Positions 53,105 to 63,210 of a stretch of DNA of 64,000 nucleotides are shown one piece after another. Numbering within the stretch: the first letter of the stretch is position 1; each line of letters begins with the position of its first letter. The notes beneath the pieces were generated by a model. The model ran no database searches. It saw only the letters and a list, made by a program, of their open reading frames with translations, and was not told where the DNA came from. This DNA is from an uncultured Clostridia bacterium. GTDB taxonomy: Bacteria > Bacillota > Clostridia > Christensenellales > Borkfalkiaceae. A program made the translations under genes and the position numbers. The stretch spans positions 1-64,000 of the forward strand of contig CAMUBY010000002.1 of assembly GCA_947087265.1 (NCBI GenBank), read 5' to 3'.

Positions 53105-53725
53105 ATGGATTTACTGACGATAGAACGGGAGTACTTTGCAAAAGGATTTTCCGCCGTTGCAGGGGTAGACGAAGTGGGCAGAGGTCCGCTTGCAGGCCCC
53201 GTTGTTTGCGCGGCGGTCATTCTTCCCTTAGAGGAAGAAAAGCGTATCGCAGGTATCGACGACAGCAAAAAACTCTCTGCCAAAAAACGCGAACTGCTTG
53301 CCTCGCAAATTCGGGAAACCGCGCGCGCGTTTGCAATTTGCGAAGTCGGTGCCGAGGAGATTGACCGAATAAATATTTTACAGGCGACAAGGCTTTGCAT
53401 GAAACGGGCAGTGGAGTCGCTCGGCGTATCTCCCGACATGGTACTCACCGACGGCAATATGACGTTAGAGCTTTCCTGTCCGCAGAAAAGTATCGTGAAG
53501 GGCGACGCGCTCGTATGCAGTATCGGCGCGGCGAGCATTCTCGCAAAAGTCTACCGTGACGAACTCATGCGCGAATACGCGAAAGAGTTTCCCGAATACG
53601 GGTTTGAAAAGCACGTCGGCTACGGTACGGCGGCGCACATACAGGCTATCAGGGAGTACGGGATATGCAGAATTCACCGAAAGACCTTCGTAACAAAATT
53701 CTGGGACGGAAGGGTGAGGACTTAA
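53105..53725 (+). CDS. rnhB: Ribonuclease HII
   Basis: Cuts RNA in RNA-DNA hybrids and misincorporated ribonucleotides. DEVGRGPLAGPVV with catalytic Asp and Glu, DDSKKLS, later Asp in LTDGN, GDALVCSIGAASI and HVGYGT. 206 residues from ATG 53105. The last 61 nt overlap yraN in another frame. Confidence 0.94.
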   Translation: MDLLTIEREYFAKGFSAVAGVDEVGRGPLAGPVVCAAVILPLEEEKRIAGIDDSKKLSAKKRELLASQIRETARAFAICEVGAEEIDRINILQATRLCMKRAVESLGVSPDMVLTDGNMTLELSCPQKSIVKGDALVCSIGAASILAKVYRDELMREYAKEFPEYGFEKHVGYGTAAHIQAIREYGICRIHRKTFVTKFWDGRVRT

Positions 53726-54024
53726 CCTGTAAATACTTAAAAAATCACGGCTACAAAATACTCAAACGCAATTACAAAACGCCGTTCGGCGAGGCAGACG
53801 TCATTGCATTCAAAGACGGTACTTACTGTTTCGTGGAGGTCAAGACGCGCGAAAGCGACGCGTACGGACTTCCCGCCGAAGCGGTTGACCGCGCTAAGCG
53901 GCGCCGCTACCGTCAAATGGCAGGATACTTCTGTATGTGTATGAAAGAAGAGGTACCTATTCGCTTTGACGTGTCTTCGGTATTCGGGGGAGAAGTCGAA
54001 TATTTTGAAAACGCTTATATATAA
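53665..54024 (+). CDS. YraN/UPF0102 family nuclease-like protein
   Basis: Endonuclease-fold protein of unknown exact role. Opening GRKGEDLTCKYLKNHGYKIL, core FGEADVIAFKDG and FVEVKTRESDAYG hold the E...D...ExK residues of the PD-(D/E)XK fold. 119 residues. Overlaps rnhB by 61 nt. Its end coincides with a 13-bp tandem duplication that includes the stop. Confidence 0.92.
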   Translation: MQNSPKDLRNKILGRKGEDLTCKYLKNHGYKILKRNYKTPFGEADVIAFKDGTYCFVEVKTRESDAYGLPAEAVDRAKRRRYRQMAGYFCMCMKEEVPIRFDVSSVFGGEVEYFENAYI

Positions 54025-54036
54025 CGCTTATATATA
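54011..54036 (+). repeat. Perfect 13-bp tandem duplication across the yraN stop
   Basis: ACGCTTATATATA at 54011-54023 and again at 54024-54036. The first copy contributes to the yraN stop codon; the second lies in the gap before the helicase gene. Confidence 0.9.
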
Positions 54037-54085
54037 GAGAAGAAAAAGAAAATAATTTCGCCGCAGGGGCGGCATAAGGAGTCAC

Positions 54086-57000
54086 ATGGCAGCAGCAAAA
54101 CAGAAAAACGCACTGAAAGATAAACTCACGGTAGAACTTCGTTTTCCGAAGTACGCGGGCTTTTCCGATTATTATCTCGCTACGCCCGTTTCCATTCAGA
54201 TTAAAAACGACGCGGCGGAAGCCGTCACGCTCGGCGTTACGGCGGAGAGTGCAGACGGTTTGTTCGCGGCTTACGAAACACAGACGGAAGTTCCCTATGA
54301 AAGTTCCGTTGAATTGAACGCGGAAATTTTTTCGCCGCTGTTCCTTGCGGAAAACGACGAACTCCGCGTCTGCCCTACGCAGATTATTATCACGCACGAC
54401 GGCGAAGAAGTCATGCGCAAAAAAGCGAATATCACCGCCCTTCCCTTCGATTGGTGGGAGGGCATCGAGGGTAATTCCGAGCGGCTTGCTTCGTTTGTGC
54501 GTCCGCGCGTTGCGGATTGCTCGCCCATTCTTTCCGATACGGGCGCGCGTCTCAAAAAATGGAAAGCGGACGCGGAATTTTACGGCTACACGGGCACGGA
54601 CAAGAACGCAGTGCGCCAGATTGCCGCTGCGGTGTTTGCCGCCATCAAGAGCCGCAATATCGAAAAGGATGGCGAAACCGATTTATCCAAACCCGTTGCC
54701 GCGGCAAAAGAAGCTTCCATTCTGAAAAGCAAATCGGCAAGCGCGTTGCAAATGGCGCTGTTTGCGGCGGCTTGTCTGGAAGCGGTGCATTTGCACCCCG
54801 TGCTTGCTATCGGCAAAAACAACGTGGGCGTAGGCGTCTGGCTGTACGACAGTTGTTTCCTCGATACGGTTACGGACGATAAAGAAATTATCGGCAAGTA
54901 TATTTCCGAAGGTATCAACAATTTGAGTTTCTTCGACGTGGAAGATTTGTTCGGTTCCAAGAACGCGGCATTCACGCCGTCCGAAACGCATTTCCGCCAC
55001 AAACTCAAAGAAAATCTCTTCGAGTACTTTATCGATATCCGTCGCTGCCGTATGGGCGGCGTGCAACCCATGCCTCTGCGCGGCAAGAGCGTAAACGGTT
55101 ACGAACTCTTAAAAGACGAAGACCTTTCGGACGAGAAAGCGCCCGCGCCCCTGCCCGTATTCAAGAAGCTTGCGTTAGAGGGCAAACAGACGAAGAATAA
55201 GCAGTGGGAGCGCAGACTTCTGGACCTCACGGGCAAGAACGCGCTTTTGAATTTCACGGGCAAGCACGCTTTGCATCTGTATTCTGCGGACAACGATAAA
55301 CTGCTCGCGCTTCTCACCACGAAAGAACTCAAATTAAAATCACAGAGCGGTATTGTAAAAACCCCCGAATTCGGCGCGGATTTGAAAGGACAGCAGAAAG
55401 AACTTACCGCGCTCGAAGAGAAAAAGGGTTTCTTGCGCGCGTATACCGATTCAAAAACGCTTTCGGAAACCACGAACAAACTGTTCAAACGCAACCGCGA
55501 CGCCGTGGAGGAAACGGGCTCGAAGATTCTCTACGTGGCGTTCGGCTTCTTAAAATACAAGAGCAATGAAGACGGAAAAGCAAAATACGCGCCCCTCGTT
55601 CTTGCTCCCGCCGTGCTGGGCAGAGCCAAGGGCAACGAGGACTATTCGCTGAAAGTCGTGGAAGAATATTCCGTCAACTCCACGCTTCTTGAATTTCTGA
55701 AACAGGAATTCAATATCGACGTGCGCGGTTTGGGCGGCGACGTGTCCGCGCTCAAAATCAAAGAAATCCTCGCCATGGTTCGCGCGGAAGTTGCGAACAT
55801 GAAGGGGTGGGACGTTGTGACGGACGTCTACCTCGCAACGTTCTCCTTCCAGCGTTTCCTCATGTGGAACGAAATCAAAAACGAAATCGGGGAGTTCAAA
55901 AAGAACAGAATCGTTGCTTCGCTCCTCAACAACCGTTTGCAGAAACAGGAGTTCCCCGCTCCGGTAGAAGAGGACGACGGCGACCCTGAAAAGACGCTGT
56001 TGCCTTTGCCTTCGGACAGTTCGCAGTATTCGGCGGTTTCGCTTTCGGGCACGGGTGCGAGCTTCGTCCTGCACGGTCCTCCCGGAACGGGCAAATCGCA
56101 GACGATTACCAACATCATCGCAAACGCGCTTTACGCGGGCAAACGCGTGCTGTTCGTTGCGGAAAAGAAAGCCGCGCTCGACGTCGTTAAAAAACGTTTG
56201 GACGGCGTGGGTATCGGCGATTTCTGTTTGGAAATTCACTCCAACAAAACGGATAAGTCGGACGTGTTGCGCCGCATGGAGCAAACGCTTTCGCTTGCCG
56301 GCAGACAGGAAGAACTTTCGCTCGAAGACAGAGCGAGAGAACTTGTATCGCTCCGCGAAGAACTCCGCGCGCCCATGAAGGCGCTGCACAAAAAACGCCG
56401 TCTCGGCGTGTCCGTCTATCAGGCGATTATTCTCTACTTGCAGAATAAAAACGCGCCCGACATTATGGACGTGGAAAGTTCTTTCTACGATTCGTTGACC
56501 GAAAACAAACTCATCAAGTGTAAGAACATGATTCTTTCCGCAGCGGCTGCTGCGAAAGAGTGCGGCGGCGTGAGCAATTCGCCGTTCAAAAACGTCAACC
56601 TCTACGAATATACGCAGGAGTCGCGCGACCGCATTTTCTGCGCGTGCGAAGTGTTGATTGCGGAAATCCGTCACCTCAAATCATTCCTCGCGCTGTTGCT
56701 CGAATTCTATCGCCAAAAAGTTTCTAAAATTTCCGAAAAGAAAATTCGGGTGCTTTCCGATATTTCTTCCAACCTTGCAGAGGGCGTGTACGATAAGTAT
56801 TTCGCGGGTGTGTCCGAAGAAGATTTCTATATCTTCTATAATGCGAACAAGCGGCTCGATTCCTGCCTCGAATACTATAAAAAACATTTCAAGCTACTCG
56901 TAGAACCGGAAATGGATTTACAGGAACTTGCCAAAGTTTGCGAAGACGGCGCCGATTGGCGGCTTTCCAAAAAGGCGAAGGCGCTTGCAAAACGCCTGCA

Positions 57001-59692
57001 AAAAACGGCGCTTCACGAACTCGACGACGAAGATATGCCGAAGTATTTGCAAACGGTTCTGGAAATTTATTCCGCAATCGAGCGTATTGCAAGCAAGCAC
57101 GCGCTTTCGAGAAGTTTTTGCAGCGGCGGAAAAATCAACTATAAACGCCGTAAAGAATACCTTGCGGACCTCTACAACCTGCACGAGAAATGCGCGTTCT
57201 GCTTCCTCGACTACAATGCGGACGCATTCAACGGAATGTGTATCCGTGCCGCAAACGGCTACACGCTGCCCGTGCTCGAAGGGTATAACAAGGCGGCGGA
57301 AAGTTTCTTTACCGCGCTCGACAGTTTCTACGAAGCGACGCACGCCGACCGCGACAAGTTGGTTGCGGAAGATATTTTAGACTATTACTCCACCAAGGCG
57401 AGCGCGCTCATCGATAATATCGATATGCTCCCCAACTGGTGTATGTACAAGGAGACGACGCAGAAGCTCGGTTCGCTCGGTCTGAACTTCATTGCGGACG
57501 CACTCGAAGGCGGTCGCTTGAAAGGAGAGAATATTCTTGCGGGATTTGAAAAGAACGTCTACAAGAATTTCCTCGAAATCAATATCCCCGCAGACCCCAA
57601 CCTTTCGCGCATGACGGTGGGAACGCTCGAAGACAGCATCGAAAAATTCCGTCTTGCCTGCGACGACTATTGTAAACTCACGCGCGATAATATCCGCAAC
57701 AAGCTTATTTCGCGCTTGCCCAAACCCGACTCGGAAGGCTCGCTCAGCATCGAACTTGCCGCGTTTGCAAGGTTCGCAAAGAGCAATCTGCGCGGCACGG
57801 GGCTGAGAGCCATGTTCACCGAAATTCCCACGCTTGCAGGCGTCATCTCGCCCTGCCTGCTCATGAGCCCCATTGCCGTCGCGCAATACCTCGCGCCCGT
57901 TGCCAACTCGTTCGACCTCGTCATTTTCGACGAAGCGTCGCAGATGTCTACGGCAGAGGCAATCGGCTCCATTGCCCGTGCGAAATCGGTCATCGTCGTC
58001 GGCGACCCCAAACAGCTTCCGCCTACGTCTTTCTTCAACTCCAACTACGTCGACGAAGAAAATCTCGAAAACGAAGACTTGGAGAGCGTGCTCGACGACT
58101 GCCTTGCCCTCGGTATGCCCGAGCGGCACCTCGAATGGCACTACCGCAGTAAGCACGAATCGCTCATTGCGTTCTCGAACAGCATGTACTACGACAACCG
58201 CCTTTGTACCTTCCCTTCGCCCGACGGGTTAGAGAGCAAGGTGAAACTCGTGGAAGTGGACGGCTCTTACGACCGCGGCTTTACAAAGCGCAACCGCAAG
58301 GAGGCGGAAGCGCTCGTGAAAGAGGTTATCCGCCGTCTTTCCGACCCCGTTTTATCCCGTTCGAGCATGGGCGTCGTGACTTTCTCGAGCGCACAGCAGG
58401 AGGACATCGACCGTCTATTAACAAAGGCGATTGCGAGCCATAAATTAGAGAGCGTTGCTTACGAACGCGAGGAGCCCATCTTTGTCAAGAATCTCGAAAA
58501 CGTACAGGGCGACGAGCGCGACGTCATTCTCTTCTCGGTATGTTACGGTCCCGACCAGACGGGAAGGGTATCGCTCAACTTCGGTCCCCTGAACCAGACA
58601 GGCGGCTGGCGCCGTCTGAACGTAGCGGTGTCGCGTGCGAGAGAAGAAATGATTGTGTTCTCCACCATGCGGGCGAATATGATTAACCTGCAAAAGACGT
58701 CCTCGAAGGGCGTGGCAGGCTTAAAGGCGTTCCTCGAATTTGCAGAGCGCGGCAGAACGACGCTCGCGGTGCGTTCGGACACGGTGCGCAGCGGCGCAAG
58801 CATCGGCAAGTTCATTGCGCACGAGATTGCCGGCTACGGCTACGAGTGCCGCTACAACGTCGGCGCTTCCGATTTCAAGGTAGACGTTGCCGTCATCGAC
58901 CCTAAAAACAAACACCGTTTCGTGCTCGGCATTGTGTGCGACGGTACGGATAAATTCTCGGTAAAAGACCGTAACGTCTTGCAGATGCAGACCTTGAAGC
59001 GCGGTAACTGGAACGTGATGCGCCTGAATACGGTCAACTATTTCAACAACCCCAAGCGTGAAATCAAGCATATCAAAGAGATGCTCGATAAACTGACGGG
59101 TGCGGAAAAGAAGACGGGCAGTTGGATTGCGAAATATCAGAAGCCCTACAAAGCGGTTGCAGCAAGCGGCAAAGAGGAGCAGTCCACCTTTATTACGAAC
59201 GGCGCAAACGATATGGAAATTCTTGCGCGCTTGAAAGAAATCGTGGCAACGGAAGAACCTATCTCCCGTTCCTTCTTGAAGAAACGCTGCCTTGCAACGT
59301 TCGGCATTATCAAGAGCGGAACAAAAGTCGATTCGCGGTTAGACTCTCTCATCGAGGCGTGCGGATTCTCGCACGACCGCGTAAACGGCGTCGATTATCT
59401 CTATAAGAATCCGCGTGCGATTACGGTAGGAAAATTCCGCACGGACGAAACGCGGACGCTTCGCAAAACGGAGGAAGACTTCACCGTATACGAAATCCTT
59501 TCGCTTGTAAAGGGCGCGCTCGAAGAACGCGTTGCTCTGTATATGGACGAACTTCTGCAACTTGTTTCCGAAGTATTCCGCGAAGTAAAGATGAACGAAA
59601 AATTCTCTACGTTCGTGCGCGACTGCGTAAGTTATGGCGAGGAGAAAGGTTTGTTTGTCCGCTCGGTATCAGACCGCATTTCTTTGGCATAA
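54086..59692 (+). CDS. Very large SF1 helicase-nuclease (DUF4011 / AAA / endonuclease-like / DUF3320)
   Basis: 1868 residues. An N-terminal strand-rich region (about 1-130) is followed by a DUF4011-like block with WERRLLDLTGKNALLNF (about 375-400). The helicase core has Walker A HGPPGTGKS (about 664), Walker B FDEASQMS (about 1280), VVGDPKQLPP, WHYRSKHE, and NVAVSRAREE (about 1515). Residues about 1570-1680 look like an MTES_1575/Vsr-type endonuclease (GASDFKVDVAVIDP, VLGIVCDG). The last ~150 are DUF3320-like. Substrate unknown; proteins of this build recur in mobile and defence settings, though here the neighbours are housekeeping. SD AAGGAG. Confidence 0.88.
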   Translation: MAAAKQKNALKDKLTVELRFPKYAGFSDYYLATPVSIQIKNDAAEAVTLGVTAESADGLFAAYETQTEVPYESSVELNAEIFSPLFLAENDELRVCPTQIIITHDGEEVMRKKANITALPFDWWEGIEGNSERLASFVRPRVADCSPILSDTGARLKKWKADAEFYGYTGTDKNAVRQIAAAVFAAIKSRNIEKDGETDLSKPVAAAKEASILKSKSASALQMALFAAACLEAVHLHPVLAIGKNNVGVGVWLYDSCFLDTVTDDKEIIGKYISEGINNLSFFDVEDLFGSKNAAFTPSETHFRHKLKENLFEYFIDIRRCRMGGVQPMPLRGKSVNGYELLKDEDLSDEKAPAPLPVFKKLALEGKQTKNKQWERRLLDLTGKNALLNFTGKHALHLYSADNDKLLALLTTKELKLKSQSGIVKTPEFGADLKGQQKELTALEEKKGFLRAYTDSKTLSETTNKLFKRNRDAVEETGSKILYVAFGFLKYKSNEDGKAKYAPLVLAPAVLGRAKGNEDYSLKVVEEYSVNSTLLEFLKQEFNIDVRGLGGDVSALKIKEILAMVRAEVANMKGWDVVTDVYLATFSFQRFLMWNEIKNEIGEFKKNRIVASLLNNRLQKQEFPAPVEEDDGDPEKTLLPLPSDSSQYSAVSLSGTGASFVLHGPPGTGKSQTITNIIANALYAGKRVLFVAEKKAALDVVKKRLDGVGIGDFCLEIHSNKTDKSDVLRRMEQTLSLAGRQEELSLEDRARELVSLREELRAPMKALHKKRRLGVSVYQAIILYLQNKNAPDIMDVESSFYDSLTENKLIKCKNMILSAAAAAKECGGVSNSPFKNVNLYEYTQESRDRIFCACEVLIAEIRHLKSFLALLLEFYRQKVSKISEKKIRVLSDISSNLAEGVYDKYFAGVSEEDFYIFYNANKRLDSCLEYYKKHFKLLVEPEMDLQELAKVCEDGADWRLSKKAKALAKRLQKTALHELDDEDMPKYLQTVLEIYSAIERIASKHALSRSFCSGGKINYKRRKEYLADLYNLHEKCAFCFLDYNADAFNGMCIRAANGYTLPVLEGYNKAAESFFTALDSFYEATHADRDKLVAEDILDYYSTKASALIDNIDMLPNWCMYKETTQKLGSLGLNFIADALEGGRLKGENILAGFEKNVYKNFLEINIPADPNLSRMTVGTLEDSIEKFRLACDDYCKLTRDNIRNKLISRLPKPDSEGSLSIELAAFARFAKSNLRGTGLRAMFTEIPTLAGVISPCLLMSPIAVAQYLAPVANSFDLVIFDEASQMSTAEAIGSIARAKSVIVVGDPKQLPPTSFFNSNYVDEENLENEDLESVLDDCLALGMPERHLEWHYRSKHESLIAFSNSMYYDNRLCTFPSPDGLESKVKLVEVDGSYDRGFTKRNRKEAEALVKEVIRRLSDPVLSRSSMGVVTFSSAQQEDIDRLLTKAIASHKLESVAYEREEPIFVKNLENVQGDERDVILFSVCYGPDQTGRVSLNFGPLNQTGGWRRLNVAVSRAREEMIVFSTMRANMINLQKTSSKGVAGLKAFLEFAERGRTTLAVRSDTVRSGASIGKFIAHEIAGYGYECRYNVGASDFKVDVAVIDPKNKHRFVLGIVCDGTDKFSVKDRNVLQMQTLKRGNWNVMRLNTVNYFNNPKREIKHIKEMLDKLTGAEKKTGSWIAKYQKPYKAVAASGKEEQSTFITNGANDMEILARLKEIVATEEPISRSFLKKRCLATFGIIKSGTKVDSRLDSLIEACGFSHDRVNGVDYLYKNPRAITVGKFRTDETRTLRKTEEDFTVYEILSLVKGALEERVALYMDELLQLVSEVFREVKMNEKFSTFVRDCVSYGEEKGLFVRSVSDRISLA

Positions 59693-59707
59693 ACAAACAC
59701 AAACGAT

Positions 59708-61060
59708 ATGAAATTCAAGTTAAAAATCAAACGGAAAATGAGCGTATGGCGCTATCTGGCGCTGGGATATCTCCTCGCGATTGTGCTGGGGAGTATCTTC
59801 CTCATACTTCCGTTTGCGACGGTAAGCGGAGAGTCGACAACCTATCTCAACGCGCTTTTCACGTCCACTTCGGCCACCTGCGTCACGGGGCTTGCCGTTT
59901 ACGATACGGGCGTGCATTGGAGTACGTTCGGACAAGTCGTCATTCTTCTGCTCGTACAAATCGGCGGACTCGGTTTCACCACGTTCGTTACCACGCTGTT
60001 CATGATGGTGCGCCGCGGCGCGCTCGGTCTCTCTGAAAAACAGGCGGTCTTGCAGTCTTACGGCGGCAAAATGACGGGCGTCGGCAAACTCGTCATCCGT
60101 ATCGTCGTCGGAACGTTCATTTTGGAATTTCTCGGCGCGGCGGTTTTGTCCGTTCGCTTTATTCAGGATTTCGGCGCAGGCAGAGGTATCTATTACGCTA
60201 TCTTCCATGCCGTGTCGGCATTCTGTAACGCAGGGTTCGACCTGTTCGGCAACGAGGGTTTCTTCTCTCTCACGCAGTACGCCGCCGACCCGATTGTATC
60301 GCTTACGATTCCTATTCTCGTCATTGTCGGGGGCTTGGGCTTCTGCGTCTGGGGCGATTTGTTCGACTGTAAATTCCGCTGGAAGAAATTGCAGTTTTAC
60401 ACGAAATTTATTTTGGTAGTGAACTCTATCGTGCTGTTCGGCTCCATGTTCCTGTTTTTGGGGTTTGAATGGAACGCAAGTTTTAAGGGTATGAGTGTCG
60501 GGCAGAAATTTTTATGTTCGTTTTTCGACGCATCCACATCGCGCACGGCAGGATTTTGCACCACCGATTTAACGCAACTTTCGGGTAGCGGCTACCTTCT
60601 CACGATTATTCTCATGTTTATCGGCGGGTGTTCGGGCTCCACGGCGGGCGGTATCAAAATCAGTACGTTCGCGGTTATCGTCATGGGTATGTTCGCGGTG
60701 CTGCGCGGCAAGCGCGACATTAACGTCGGCAAACGCAGAATCGAACTTTCGTTGCTCATGCAGGCGCTCGCCATTTTTGTGGCGTATCTGAGCATTATAC
60801 TCATTGCAACGATGATTGTTTGCGCGTTCGAGCCGAACTTGGAATTCCAGGCGGTTTTGTTCGAGGTGGTATCCGCGCTCGGCACGGTGGGGTTGAGTTT
60901 GGGCATAACGTCCGAGCTAGGCATTGCGTCTATCATTGTGCTCATACTTCTCATGTATGCGGGCAGAGTCGGTGTTTTAACGCTCGCGTTTGCACTGCGC
61001 AAGAAACGTAAAGAGGCGGAAGTCAGACGCCCCGTTGCGGATTCGATTTATATCGGTTAA
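59708..61060 (+). CDS. ktrB: Potassium uptake membrane subunit KtrB/TrkH
   Basis: K+ channel-like transporter with four pore repeats. Selectivity-filter-like segments are TSATCVTGL, SAFCNAGF, TSRTAGF and ALGTVGLS. 450 residues. No Shine-Dalgarno in the 15-nt gap after the helicase gene. Paired with the gating subunit ktrA 13 nt downstream. Confidence 0.94.
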   Translation: MKFKLKIKRKMSVWRYLALGYLLAIVLGSIFLILPFATVSGESTTYLNALFTSTSATCVTGLAVYDTGVHWSTFGQVVILLLVQIGGLGFTTFVTTLFMMVRRGALGLSEKQAVLQSYGGKMTGVGKLVIRIVVGTFILEFLGAAVLSVRFIQDFGAGRGIYYAIFHAVSAFCNAGFDLFGNEGFFSLTQYAADPIVSLTIPILVIVGGLGFCVWGDLFDCKFRWKKLQFYTKFILVVNSIVLFGSMFLFLGFEWNASFKGMSVGQKFLCSFFDASTSRTAGFCTTDLTQLSGSGYLLTIILMFIGGCSGSTAGGIKISTFAVIVMGMFAVLRGKRDINVGKRRIELSLLMQALAIFVAYLSIILIATMIVCAFEPNLEFQAVLFEVVSALGTVGLSLGITSELGIASIIVLILLMYAGRVGVLTLAFALRKKRKEAEVRRPVADSIYIG

Positions 61061-61073
61061 AAAGGAGTGAAAT

Positions 61074-61739
61074 ATGGTATCGGTTCTTCTCATCGGTATG
61101 GGAAAATTCGGGCGGACGCTCGGTGAAAAACTGCTCGACATGGGCGACGAAGTCATGATTGTGGATAAGGACGAGGATATTATCAACTCGCTTGCTTCCA
61201 AATATTCCAACGCCCTCATTACGAATTGCATGAACGAGGGAAACCTCGCATCCATGGATATTCCGTCGTTCGACGTCTGCGTGGTTGCCATCGGCGACGA
61301 CTTCCAGTCTTCGCTTGAAATTACGTCCATTCTGAAAGACCTCGGTGCAAAGCGCGTTATTTCGCGTGCGACGACGGAAATTCAGCGCAAGTTTCTCATG
61401 CGCGTGGGCGCGGACGAAGTGATTTATCCCGACATGGATATTGCAGAAAAACTCGCGGTGAAAATGAATTCCGCGCACGTTCTGAATTATATCGAACTTG
61501 ACGACGATAACTCAATTTTTGAAATCGATTTGCCTTTGAAGTGGGAGAAAAAGACGTTGCTCGAAATCAATCCGCGCGGCAAATACGGCATGAATATTTT
61601 AACGGTAAAGCGCGGCAAGGAAGTCATTTCCAAGTTGGACGGAAACTTCCTGTTCGAGACGGGCGACCAGATTGTGGTATTCGGCAATGCCGGACAGATA
61701 TTTGCATTCACCAACAAAGACGATAAAAAGAAAAAGTAA
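61074..61739 (+). CDS. ktrA: Potassium uptake gating subunit KtrA (TrkA-N and TrkA-C)
   Basis: Cytoplasmic nucleotide-binding ring that controls KtrB. Rossmann motif GMGKFGRTLGEKL, the acidic loop VDKDED, and a C-terminal TrkA-C domain (about 140-215). 221 residues. AAAGGAGTGAAAT precedes the ATG. Confidence 0.94.
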   Translation: MVSVLLIGMGKFGRTLGEKLLDMGDEVMIVDKDEDIINSLASKYSNALITNCMNEGNLASMDIPSFDVCVVAIGDDFQSSLEITSILKDLGAKRVISRATTEIQRKFLMRVGADEVIYPDMDIAEKLAVKMNSAHVLNYIELDDDNSIFEIDLPLKWEKKTLLEINPRGKYGMNILTVKRGKEVISKLDGNFLFETGDQIVVFGNAGQIFAFTNKDDKKKK

Positions 61740-61751
61740 GAGGAACGGAGT

Positions 61752-62492
61752 ATGGATAAGTATCTTTCGGAAACGGAACTTCTCAATTTCGGCGCGGAGG
61801 AGATACAGAATCTCATCGAATCGCGCGGTTGGAAGAGCCTTGGCGAAGAAGAAAAAATCAAAGAGATTTACGGGTTCGTTCAGAACGAAATCAAATTCGG
61901 TTATAATGCCGCCGACAATTTAACGGCTACACAAATCTTAAAAGACGGTTACGGTCAGTGCAATACGAAGGCGACGCTGCTTGCGGCGCTGTTGCGCGCT
62001 GTGGGCGTCCCGTGCAGGGTACATGCTTCTTATGTAGAAAAGGCATTGCAGAAGGGCATTGTAAATTGTCTGTTCTACCGCCTTGCGCCCGAAAAAGTGC
62101 TTCATAGCTGGGCGGAAGTGTATTACAAGGGGGAATGGCTTGCACTCGAAGGGGTGATTCTCGACGACGGATATCTCGGCAATTTGCAGAAATTTTATTT
62201 CCGTTGCGAGGGCGCGTTCTGCGGTTTCGGCGTATCGGCGGAGAAATTCCAAGCTCCCGAAGTGGAATGGAGCGGAAAGGCGACTTATATTCAGAGCAAA
62301 AGCGTTTTAGAAGATTTGGGCGTTTATGATAGTCCCGACGAACTTTTCGCAGCACAGAAACAGACCTTTACGGGGTTTAAGGGGTTCTGTTATAAACTGC
62401 TTGTAAGGCACTGTATGAACAAAAACGTTAAGCATATCCGCAAGATGAAAGTTTATACGCCTACGCAGTTGGCAGAAAGTTCGGCAAAGTAA
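61752..62492 (+). CDS. Transglutaminase-like cysteine protease-fold protein
   Basis: Transglutaminase-superfamily triad: Cys in YGQCNTKATLLAALLR, His in HSWAEVYY, and an acidic residue in ALEGVILDD. 246 residues, no signal peptide, so it is cytoplasmic. Could be a protease or amidase; substrate unknown. GGAACGGAG precedes the ATG, 12 nt after ktrA. Confidence 0.85.
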   Translation: MDKYLSETELLNFGAEEIQNLIESRGWKSLGEEEKIKEIYGFVQNEIKFGYNAADNLTATQILKDGYGQCNTKATLLAALLRAVGVPCRVHASYVEKALQKGIVNCLFYRLAPEKVLHSWAEVYYKGEWLALEGVILDDGYLGNLQKFYFRCEGAFCGFGVSAEKFQAPEVEWSGKATYIQSKSVLEDLGVYDSPDELFAAQKQTFTGFKGFCYKLLVRHCMNKNVKHIRKMKVYTPTQLAESSAK

Positions 62493-62533
62493 CAAGTTTA
62501 TAAAAATAGCGTCCGCAAAAGAGTAATATCTAT

Positions 62534-62546
62534 ATGGATTAAAAAG
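62534..62546 (+). repeat. Left copy of a 13-bp direct repeat flanking the GNAT cassette
   Basis: ATGGATTAAAAAG, identical at 63223-63235. A third copy is inside mutY (50340-50352). Confidence 0.8.
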
Positions 62547-62577
62547 AGCGAAGAAATTTAAAATTCTTCGCTCTTTT
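62542..62577. terminator. Bidirectional terminator between the transglutaminase and GNAT genes
   Basis: AAAAGAGCGAAGAA / TTCTTCGCTCTTTT with A and T flanks on the two sides. It serves the converging genes. Confidence 0.85.
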
Positions 62578-62607
62578 GTTTGCCCGATAAATTATAATTT
62601 GTAATTT

Positions 62608-63171
62608 TTAAGTTTTTGTTTCTTTTAATTTTTTCCATTCACTTTCTAACATTGACATCAAAATATTATCGGCGTATTGATTTCCATCAATTACTGCATC
62701 TCTTTGTACGCCTTCTTTCTTAAAGCCGCATTTCAAATAAACCGCTTCGGCACGCGGATTGAAAGAATAAACATTTAATTCTAAACGATGTATTTTCAAT
62801 TTTTCAAAAGCAAAATCTCTTGTGATTTTTGTTGCCCACGTTCCGATGCCTTTTTCTCTTTCCGTAATATGATATAAGGCAATACGAAAATTAGCACTAC
62901 GCAATTTCATATCTATTTCATTTATTACGCTTTCACCTATAATTCTACCGTTGGGGGAAATGATTAAGAAGAAATATCTATCTTTGTCCTTAATTGATTT
63001 CAAAAAAAATGAGATTACTTCTTCTTTTGTAAAAACTTCTTTGCACCCTGTTAATCTTGCCACTTCCTTATCGAGTGGGCAATAGTTTTGTTCATAATAA
63101 TTAGTTGCGTCATTTGCTTTTGCAAGTCTTATGATGAAACCATTTTTTTCGCTTAATATATTATTATTCAT
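62608..63171 (-). CDS. GNAT-family N-acetyltransferase
   Basis: Acetyl-CoA-dependent acetyltransferase, RimJ/RimL-like. Acetyl-CoA loop REKGIGTW, a helix with RLELNVYSFNPRAEAVYLKCGF, and the end typical of protein or small-molecule acetyltransferases. 187 residues. Markedly AT-rich compared with the flanks, single gene, flanked by 13-bp direct repeats. Weak ribosome site AGGTAG. Substrate unknown. Confidence 0.88.
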   Translation of the reverse strand: MNNNILSEKNGFIIRLAKANDATNYYEQNYCPLDKEVARLTGCKEVFTKEEVISFFLKSIKDKDRYFFLIISPNGRIIGESVINEIDMKLRSANFRIALYHITEREKGIGTWATKITRDFAFEKLKIHRLELNVYSFNPRAEAVYLKCGFKKEGVQRDAVIDGNQYADNILMSMLESEWKKLKETKT

Positions 63172-63210
63172 TATTTGCTACCTTGCTAAATTATTTTTTA
63201 TCTTTCAGAT

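Noticed and set aside
55550..56674. 374-codon open frame on the - strand opposite the helicase gene
   Set aside because: Shadow of the helicase reading frame; the translated product is Arg/Phe/His-rich and without recognisable domains.
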